From positions 1-64,000 of the forward strand of contig DVOW01000050.1 of the NCBI GenBank assembly GCA_018713335.1: 64,000 nt of DNA, read 5' to 3'. Below, piece after piece: positions 58,482-64,000 of this stretch. Each line of letters starts with the position of its first letter. Position 1 is the first letter of the stretch. This DNA comes from Candidatus Merdivicinus intestinigallinarum. Its GTDB lineage: Bacteria > Bacillota > Clostridia > Oscillospirales > Ruminococcaceae. The translations under genes and the position numbers were made by a program. Below the pieces are notes generated by a model, which was not told the DNA's origin, did no database searches, and saw only the letters and a list, made by a program, of their open reading frames with translations.

Positions 58482-60179
58482 ATGCTTTTAGACCGTTTTC
58501 TTCCTCGGATAGAATTTGATTCCTACGAGGATTTTAAAGAGAATTATAAAGTGAACGTGCCGGAGAATTTTAACTTCGGTTTTGACATTGTAGACGCCTG
58601 GGCCGAACAGGAGCCGGATAAAAAGGCCCTGGTCTGGGTCAACGACCACAATGAAGAAAAAACCTTCACCTTTACCGACATCAAGCGCCTTTCCAACCAG
58701 GCCGCCAATTTTTTTAAGAGCCTGGGCATCAAAAAAGGCGACGTTGTCCTTCTGATTCTGCGCCGCCGGTGGGAATACTGGGTCTGCGCCACAGCCCTGC
58801 ACAAAATCGGGGCCACCTTGATTCCCGGTTCTTTGCAGCTGACCAAAAAGGACATCGTTTACCGGGCCAACGCCGCCGGGATTTCGGCGGTAGTCTGCGT
58901 CAACGACGATTTTGTCATCAAACAGGTGGAGGACGCCTGGGACAGCGCGCCCACCCTTAAAAACCGCATCCTGGTGGTGGACAAACGGGAGGGCTGGCTC
59001 TGCTTTGAGGAGGAAATCGCCAAGTTTTCCGACGAATTCCCCCGCCCGACAGGTTCCGAGGCCACCCGCTGGGACGACATTATGCTGGTTTACTTCACCT
59101 CCGGCACCACCGGCATGCCCAAAATGGTGCAGCATAACTTTTCTTATCCGTTAGGCCACATTGTCACTGCCAAATACTGGCAGCAGGTCCAGGAAAACAA
59201 GCTCCATATGAGCGTTTCCGATTCCGGCTGGGCCAAATTCGGCTGGGGCAAAATCTACGGCCAGTGGATCTGCGGGGCGGTGGTATTTGCTTATGATATG
59301 GACAAATTTGTGCCGCTGCGCATGCTTCAGATGATTACCAAATATCAGGTGACCACCTTCTGCGCGCCCCCCACCATGTACCGCTTTATGCTTCAGGAGG
59401 ATGTGACCCAGTTCGACCTGTCCTGCATCAAGCACTGCTGCATCGCCGGCGAGCCGCTGAATCCGGAGGTTTTCCGCAAGTGGTATGAACTGACCGGCTT
59501 GAGACTCTGCGAAGGCTTCGGACAGAGCGAATCTTCGGTTATGCTGGCCAATTTCCAGTGGTTCGAGCCTATTCCCGGCTCCACCGGCAAGCCCTCCCCC
59601 CTTTACAACATCCAGCTCATTGACGAGAACGGCAACCCCTGCCCCGACGGCGAGGAAGGCACCATCGCTGTCATGGACGTGGCCCACAACCCGCCTGTGG
59701 GGCTGTTTACCGGCTATTTCAAAGACGAGGGAATGACCAAGGAAAAGCTGGGCGGCGCGTATTACGACACCGGCGACGTGGCCTGGCGGGATTCCAACGG
59801 GTATTACTGGTTCATCGGCCGCAACGACGACGTCATCAAGTGCTCCGGCTACCGCATCGGGCCCTTTGAGGTGGAAAGCGCCCTCTTGGAGCATCCGGCG
59901 GTGGTGGAGTGCGCCATTACGGCGGCCCCCGACCCCATCCGGGGCCAGGTGGTCAAGGCCACCATTGTGCTGGCCGCCGGGTACCCCCCCAGCGAAGAGC
60001 TGAAAAAGGAGCTGCAAAACCATGTAAAACGGGTGACGGCCCCCTATAAATACCCCCGGATCGTGGATTTTGTGGAGGAGCTTCCCAAAACCCTGGGCGG
60101 CAAGATCAAGCGCGCCCAGATCCGGCACCACGACGCAGGCGCCGGCGTACCGCCGGAGTCAACGACGCCGCGGCCATAG
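58482..60179 (+). CDS. AMP-forming acyl-CoA synthetase (acetyl/medium-chain type)
   Basis: The 565-residue ligase has the adenylation motifs YFTSGTTGMPKMVQHN (about 205-220), GFGQSES, and YDTGDVAWRDSNGYYWFIGRNDDVIKCSGYRIGPFEVES, and the C-terminal lid with the catalytic Lys in KTLGGKIKRAQIR. It activates a carboxylic acid to acyl-AMP and then acyl-CoA. Overall it resembles the MACS/acetyl-CoA synthetase group, so short or medium-chain or aromatic acids are likely. It is the second gene of the cupin-regulator operon. Confidence 0.92.
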   Translation: MLLDRFLPRIEFDSYEDFKENYKVNVPENFNFGFDIVDAWAEQEPDKKALVWVNDHNEEKTFTFTDIKRLSNQAANFFKSLGIKKGDVVLLILRRRWEYWVCATALHKIGATLIPGSLQLTKKDIVYRANAAGISAVVCVNDDFVIKQVEDAWDSAPTLKNRILVVDKREGWLCFEEEIAKFSDEFPRPTGSEATRWDDIMLVYFTSGTTGMPKMVQHNFSYPLGHIVTAKYWQQVQENKLHMSVSDSGWAKFGWGKIYGQWICGAVVFAYDMDKFVPLRMLQMITKYQVTTFCAPPTMYRFMLQEDVTQFDLSCIKHCCIAGEPLNPEVFRKWYELTGLRLCEGFGQSESSVMLANFQWFEPIPGSTGKPSPLYNIQLIDENGNPCPDGEEGTIAVMDVAHNPPVGLFTGYFKDEGMTKEKLGGAYYDTGDVAWRDSNGYYWFIGRNDDVIKCSGYRIGPFEVESALLEHPAVVECAITAAPDPIRGQVVKATIVLAAGYPPSEELKKELQNHVKRVTAPYKYPRIVDFVEELPKTLGGKIKRAQIRHHDAGAGVPPESTTPRP

Positions 60180-60275
60180 CGCCTCACGCCGGGTTTTGGC
60201 AGGCCTGGAACCGGGTTCCCTGTAGGAATTGGAGTGATTTTGCAAATAAATTACAGATTGCCGAAAATTTTTTCC

Positions 60276-60304
60276 TTGACAAATCGGAAAATCTGCGTTA
60301 CAAT
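60276..60304 (+). promoter_or_regulatory. Promoter of the aro operon
   Basis: Perfect TTGACA (60276-60281), 17-bp spacer, TACAAT (60299-60304), placing the start near 60311, just before the leader peptide. The gap 60180-60275 upstream holds nothing else I can name. Confidence 0.9.
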
Positions 60305-60333
60305 GAAGAAAATTCGGAAAGGAGCAGTTACAG

Positions 60334-60450
60334 ATGACCAAAAAACTGGAAACGCGTCGATTTATGGGATATTTTGGCTGGGGCTATTATTTTGCCGCCG
60401 GTCTTGTTTCCCATGAACATCTTTCGTTGCCCAGTTCGCGACAGCTGTAA
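60334..60450 (+). CDS. Aromatic-rich leader peptide of the aro operon
   Basis: A 38-residue ORF with a good ribosome site (GGAAAGGAG) begins MTKKLETRR and continues FMGYFGWGYYF (residues 10-20): three Phe, three Tyr and one Trp in eleven codons, then AAGLVSHEHLSLPSSRQL and TAA at 60448. It lies between the promoter and the terminator upstream of DAHP synthase. Ribosome stalling at these codons when charged tRNA-Phe, -Tyr or -Trp is scarce would let the operon be read. This is the architecture of pheA/trp leader peptides in enteric bacteria; the assignment is from architecture, not homology. Confidence 0.88.
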   Translation: MTKKLETRRFMGYFGWGYYFAAGLVSHEHLSLPSSRQL

Positions 60451-60518
60451 CCTTTCCTGGACGAAAATAAACAGGATCGGCGGCCCGCATCTTTGGAAAC
60501 GAAGATGCGGGCCTTTTT
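60394..60518 (+). terminator. Attenuator: 12-bp terminator with a competing antiterminator helix
   Basis: The terminator stem is GGCCCGCATCTT (60482-60493) / AAGATGCGGGCC (60502-60513), then TTTTT. The competing helix pairs 60394-60403 (codons 21-24 of the leader, GCCGCCGGTC) with 60475-60484 (GATCGGCGGC), ten pairs with one G-U, overlapping the first three bases of the terminator stem. A ribosome paused early in the aromatic run leaves 60394-60403 free; a moving ribosome covers it. Confidence 0.8.
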
Positions 60519-60549
60519 GTACGCCATCGTCAAAAAAGGAGTTTTGAAC

Positions 60550-61575
60550 ATGATTATCGTATTGAAAAAAGACGTGAGCCCCGAGGAAATGCGGAAATTA
60601 GTGGCGGACATCGAGTCCGTTGGCAATATCAAGGCCAACACCATTATCGGCGAGCAGTCCAACGTCATCGGCCTGGTGGGGGATACCACCCGCTTAAACG
60701 AGGATGACATCGCCGCCAATGAGATCGTGGAGTCGGTGAAACGGGTCCAGGAGCCCTACAAAATGGCCAACCGCAAATTCCACCCGGAGGATACTGTGAT
60801 CGATGTCCCCTCCGCAAACGGCTCCGTCACAATCGGCGGAGGAACTTTCCAGATCATTGCCGGGCCCTGCTCCGTGGAAAGCGAAGAGCAGATCACCGAA
60901 ATCGCCAAATCCGTGAAAAAAAGCGGCGCGAAGCTCCTTCGGGGCGGCGCATTCAAGCCCAGGACCTCCCCCTACGCCTTCCAGGGCCTCCACGGCGAGG
61001 GCATCCAACTGCTTTTGGAGGCAAAAAAGGAAACGGGCCTGCCCATTGTTACGGAAATCATGTCGGCGGCCCACCTGCCCCTTTTCGAGGAGGTGGACGT
61101 CATCCAGGTCGGGGCCCGGAATATGCAGAATTTTGAGCTGTTAAAGGAACTGGGCGCCGTCAAAAAGCCCATCCTCTTAAAACGGGGCCTGGCCAACACC
61201 CTGGAGGAGCTGCTCATGAGCGCCGAGTACATCATGGCCGCCGGGAACCCCAACGTCATCCTCTGCGAACGGGGCATCCGCACCTTTGAAACCGCCACCC
61301 GGAACACCCTGGACATCTCCGCCATCCCCATGCTGAAAAAGGCCTCCCACCTGCCGGTCATCGTGGACCCCTCCCACGCCTGCGGCATCGCTTCCATGGT
61401 GGAGCCCATGGCCAAAGCGGCGGCGGCCGTGGGGGCTGACGGCCTGATTATCGAGGTGCACAACAATCCCCAGAAGGCTCTCTGCGACGGCAAGCAGTCC
61501 ATTACTCCAGAAGCCTTTGAGAAGCTTGTGCAAACCATCCGCCCCTTCGCGGAATTGAACGGCAAAACCCTGTAA
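60550..61575 (+). CDS. aroF: 3-deoxy-7-phosphoheptulonate synthase (DAHP synthase, type I-beta)
   Basis: The 341-residue enzyme has an N-terminal ferredoxin-like/ACT-type regulatory domain (MIIVLKKDVSPEEMRKLV, about residues 1-70) and the barrel with AGPCSVESEEQI, LLRGGAFKPRTSPYAFQG, VGARNMQNFELLKELG, LCERGIRTFE and VDPSHACG. It joins PEP and erythrose 4-phosphate, the first step of the shikimate pathway. Feedback by an aromatic amino acid or chorismate/prephenate through the N-terminal domain is likely. ATG 60550 follows AAGGAG; the upstream in-frame ATG at 60493 is in the terminator. Confidence 0.95.
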   Translation: MIIVLKKDVSPEEMRKLVADIESVGNIKANTIIGEQSNVIGLVGDTTRLNEDDIAANEIVESVKRVQEPYKMANRKFHPEDTVIDVPSANGSVTIGGGTFQIIAGPCSVESEEQITEIAKSVKKSGAKLLRGGAFKPRTSPYAFQGLHGEGIQLLLEAKKETGLPIVTEIMSAAHLPLFEEVDVIQVGARNMQNFELLKELGAVKKPILLKRGLANTLEELLMSAEYIMAAGNPNVILCERGIRTFETATRNTLDISAIPMLKKASHLPVIVDPSHACGIASMVEPMAKAAAAVGADGLIIEVHNNPQKALCDGKQSITPEAFEKLVQTIRPFAELNGKTL

Positions 61576-61595
61576 CCAACGAAAGGAGCTTTCCC

Positions 61596-62681
61596 ATGAA
61601 ACAGCTGACCGTGTCCCTGCCGGAAGGCCGCAGTTATGACATCACCATTTCCCGGGGAATTTTGGCCCGGTGCGGGGAGGAGATCCGCAGAATCTATCAG
61701 GGGAACGAAGTTGCGGTGATCACCGAAAGCAACGTGGGCCCCTTATACGCCAAAACCGTCCTGGATTCCCTGAAAGGGGCCGGTTTTTCGGTAAAATCCG
61801 TTTCCTTCCCTGCGGGGGAGCAGAGCAAGAATATGGACACCCTGGTGCAGCTTTACGACGGCCTCCTGACCCCCTATCCCTTCCCCATGACCAGGGGCGG
61901 GCTCATTGTGGCGTTAGGCGGCGGCGTTACCGGGGATATGGCCGGCTTCGCGGCGGCCACCCTGTTCCGGGGCGTCCCCTTTGTCCAAATCCCCACAACC
62001 CTGCTTTCCCAGGTGGATTCCTCCGTGGGGGGCAAGGTGGCGGTGGACTTAAAGCAGGGCAAAAACCTGGCCGGGGCCTTTTACCAGCCCAAGGCGGTGC
62101 TCATCGACCCGGACACCTTAAACAGCCTGCCGGACCGGGTGTTCTTTGACGGCATGGCCGAGGTGGTGAAGTACGGCTTCATCGGCGACCGGGGGCTTTT
62201 GGAACTGCTGGAAAGCTGCGCCGGGCGGAAGGAGCTTTCCGAAAAGATTGAGGAAATCATTTTCCGCAGCTGCGACCAGAAACGCCGGGTGGTGGAAGCC
62301 GACGAGCAGGACAACGGCGGCCGGATGGTCTTGAATTTCGGCCACACCCTGGGCCACGCATACGAAAAATTGGGCAATTACAGCCGCTACATGCACGGGG
62401 AGGCGGTTTCCTGCGGCGTGGCGTCCATCTTAAAAATGGGGGAGGCCCACGGCCTGACAAAGCCCGGCGCGGCGCATCGGGCGGAAGCACTCCTTTCCCG
62501 CTGGGGCCTGCCGGTGAAAGCGGAGGCGATCCCGGCAAACCTTCTGCGGGAAACCCTGGCCTACGACAAAAAGGGCAGCGGCGGCGACATTACGGCGGTG
62601 TTCTGCAAGGAACCGGGGGAGGCCGTCCTGCACAAAATGCCCCGGGCCGAATTTGCAAAATGGGCGGAGGAGCTTTTATGA
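61596..62681 (+). CDS. aroB: 3-dehydroquinate synthase
   Basis: The 361-residue enzyme has the NAD motif GGGVTGDMAGFAAATLFRGVPFVQIPTTLLSQVDSSVGGKVAVDL, FFDGMAEVVKYG, and zinc ligands in NFGHTLGHAYE and HGEAVSCG. It cyclises DAHP to 3-dehydroquinate. It is 20 bp after aroF and overlaps aroA by 4 bp. Confidence 0.96.
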   Translation: MKQLTVSLPEGRSYDITISRGILARCGEEIRRIYQGNEVAVITESNVGPLYAKTVLDSLKGAGFSVKSVSFPAGEQSKNMDTLVQLYDGLLTPYPFPMTRGGLIVALGGGVTGDMAGFAAATLFRGVPFVQIPTTLLSQVDSSVGGKVAVDLKQGKNLAGAFYQPKAVLIDPDTLNSLPDRVFFDGMAEVVKYGFIGDRGLLELLESCAGRKELSEKIEEIIFRSCDQKRRVVEADEQDNGGRMVLNFGHTLGHAYEKLGNYSRYMHGEAVSCGVASILKMGEAHGLTKPGAAHRAEALLSRWGLPVKAEAIPANLLRETLAYDKKGSGGDITAVFCKEPGEAVLHKMPRAEFAKWAEELL

Positions 62682-63889
62682 ACCTGCTGATTACCCCGGC
62701 AAAGCTCCAGGGGACGGTGAAAATCCCGGCCTCCAAAAGCGCGGCCCACCGGCTCCTGCTGTGCGCCGCTTTCGCCAACGGGGAGAGCCGCCTTTCCGGC
62801 TTTTCCCCCTCAGCGGACATGACAGCCACCAGAAACGGCCTCAAGGCCCTGGGGGCCGAAACGGAGCTTTCCGGCGACACGGTCCTTGTCCGCCCCGGCG
62901 TGCCCACAGGCGGGGAAATCGACTGCGGCGAGTCCGGCTCCACCCTGCGGTTTTTGATCCCTCCGGCCCTGGCCCTTTCCGGCGGAAAGGAAATCGCCTT
63001 TGTGGGCCACGGGCGGCTCATGGAACGGCCCTTGTCCCCCTACTTTTCCCTTTTTGAGGAAAAAGGCGTCCGATGGCAACAGGAGGGGGACCGGCTGGTC
63101 ATTCAGGGAAAACTTCTCCCCGGAAAATACGCCCTCAGCGGGAAAATCAGCTCCCAGTTTGTCACGGGGCTGCTGCTGGGGTTGGCCCTTTTGGAAGGGG
63201 ACTCGGAAATCTGTATCACCGACCGGCTGGAATCCAAAGGCTATGTGGATCTGACCCTTTGTGCCATGAAAAGGGCAGGGGTTTCGGTGGAAAATCAGGA
63301 TCACCGGCGGTTTTTTATCCCCGGCGGGCAGAAATTCCGGCCTGTTTCCGGGGAAATCGAGGGGGACTGGTCCCAGGCGGCCTTTTTCCTGGGGATGGAT
63401 TTTCTGGGCAGTCAGGTTTCCCTGTCCGGCCTTCGGGAGGATTCCCTGCAAGGGGATAAAGCGGTTTTGGGCATCCTCCAAAAGATGGAAACGCCCGGGG
63501 ATTTGGAGATCGACGCTTCGGAGATCCCGGACCTGATTCCGGCCCTGGCCGCGGCCGCCGCCGGACGGAAGGGAAACACCAGGTTTTGTAACGCCGCCCG
63601 GCTGCGGTTAAAGGAAAGCGACCGGATTTCTTCCACCGCAAACCTCATCCGTTCCCTGGGCGGGGAAGCCAAGGAAGGCCCGGATTTTCTGGAAATTGCC
63701 GGGATGGGCCGCCTTTCCGGCGGCACGGCGGACTGCGCAAACGACCACCGCATCGCCATGGCGGCGGCGGAACTAAGCGTCATCTGCCAAAACCCGGTGA
63801 CCCTTCTAGGGGCGGAATGCGTGAAAAAATCCTACCCGGGGTTCTGGGAGGACTTTGCCCGGCTGGGCGGAAAGGCGGAAGAACGATGA
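62678..63889 (+). CDS. aroA: 3-phosphoshikimate 1-carboxyvinyltransferase (EPSP synthase)
   Basis: The 403-residue enzyme has KSAAHRLLLCAAFANGES, the PEP-binding GESGSTLRFLIPPALALSGG, SGKISSQFVTGLLL, and the C-terminal RLRLKESDRISSTANLI and CANDHRIAMAAAEL. The substrate-loop segment differs from the GNAGTAxRP form of glyphosate-sensitive class I enzymes and reads GESGSTLR, as in many Clostridia. ATG 62678 overlaps the aroB stop (ATGA). The length is a little short for the family, but no motif is missing. Confidence 0.93.
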   Translation: MNLLITPAKLQGTVKIPASKSAAHRLLLCAAFANGESRLSGFSPSADMTATRNGLKALGAETELSGDTVLVRPGVPTGGEIDCGESGSTLRFLIPPALALSGGKEIAFVGHGRLMERPLSPYFSLFEEKGVRWQQEGDRLVIQGKLLPGKYALSGKISSQFVTGLLLGLALLEGDSEICITDRLESKGYVDLTLCAMKRAGVSVENQDHRRFFIPGGQKFRPVSGEIEGDWSQAAFFLGMDFLGSQVSLSGLREDSLQGDKAVLGILQKMETPGDLEIDASEIPDLIPALAAAAAGRKGNTRFCNAARLRLKESDRISSTANLIRSLGGEAKEGPDFLEIAGMGRLSGGTADCANDHRIAMAAAELSVICQNPVTLLGAECVKKSYPGFWEDFARLGGKAEER

Positions 63890-64000
63890 CCTATGAGATT
63901 TTTGGGGAATCCCACGGCCCGGCCGTCGGCGTGGTGCTGGACAAGGTCCCGGCGGGGTTTGCCCTGGACATGGAGGAAATCAGCCGGCAGATGGAAAGGC
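63886..64000 (+). CDS. aroC: Chorismate synthase, 5' end (cut by window edge)
   Basis: The visible 38 residues read MTYEIFGESHGPAVGVVLDK and then VPAGFALDMEEISRQMER. FGESHG and the VPAG step are the N-terminal signature of chorismate synthase, which makes chorismate from EPSP with reduced FMN. The start is shorter than usual: about seven residues of the common MSxxxGxxFRVTxFGESHG are missing, including the basic segment. ATG 63886 overlaps the aroA stop, so it is the fourth coupled gene of the operon. Confidence 0.9.
   Translation, partial: MTYEIFGESHGPAVGVVLDKVPAGFALDMEEISRQMER

Overview
The window is the replication-origin region of a Clostridia-type Firmicute. It probably comes from an Oscillospirales/Ruminococcaceae-like gut anaerobe. 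The reasons are the classic order rpmH-rnpA-yidD-yidC-jag-mnmE-mnmG-rsmG-noc-parA-parB on one side of dnaA and dnaN-yaaA-recF-remB-gyrB-gyrA on the other, GC-rich coding sequence with strong Shine-Dalgarno sites, frequent TTG/GTG starts, and glycan-degrading enzymes (GH78, GH29, sulfatase). The family-level placement is inference. oriC is bipartite. DnaA-box-like sites lie both upstream (about 33.32-33.50 kb) and downstream (35.0-35.35 kb) of dnaA, with a DnaA-trio/AT-rich unwinding element near 35.35-35.40 kb. From there, genes to the left (6.2-33 kb) run on the minus strand and genes to the right (33.5-64 kb) almost all run on the plus strand, so transcription follows replication.

Layout. 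0-6.1 kb: accessory plus-strand DNA facing replication. It holds a truncated, AT-rich YobI-like gene, a GyrI-like protein, a frameshifted S66 peptidase pseudogene, a DUF2087/phosphotransferase pair, and an interspersed hairpin repeat family that often acts as a terminator. 6.2-14.5 kb: one minus-strand operon for rhamnoside use, with a solute-binding lipoprotein, two permeases, GH78, a YesM-type kinase and a YesN-type regulator. A candidate small RNA lies at 14.68-14.79 kb. 14.8-21.7 kb: AI-2E-type exporter, Ca2+-type P-ATPase, secreted metallophosphoesterase and acyl-ACP thioesterase. 21.7-33.1 kb: serS, parB, parA, noc and the ribosome/tRNA-modification and membrane-insertion genes, with three parS sites. 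33.3-43.7 kb: dnaA to gyrA, including an extra membrane-protein gene between gyrB and gyrA. 43.7-50.3 kb: sulfatase, an acetyltransferase killed by one nonsense codon, an HTH regulator, a dCMP-deaminase-like protein, a polysaccharide deacetylase, rsmA, an Eis-like acetyltransferase and tRNA-Met/tRNA-Glu. 50.3-60.2 kb: methyltransferase, GH29, an XRE/small-membrane-protein operon under a perfect palindrome, acetyltransferases, a fused HAD protein, mutY, a divergent RHH/XRE pair around another palindrome, and a cupin regulator with an acyl-CoA synthetase. 60.2-64 kb: the aroF-aroB-aroA-aroC operon.

The most striking element is upstream of aroF. A consensus promoter drives a 38-codon leader peptide with a cluster of Phe/Tyr/Trp codons, followed by a 12-bp terminator hairpin and a 10-bp competing helix. 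This is a ribosome-mediated attenuator for aromatic amino acid synthesis, in a phylum where T-boxes usually do this job. Other highlights are the two long operator palindromes, the sRNA candidate, the DnaA-trio element, the parS cluster, a GyrA with Ala at the quinolone-sensitive serine position, and two recently broken genes. No CRISPR array, insertion sequence or rRNA was seen.
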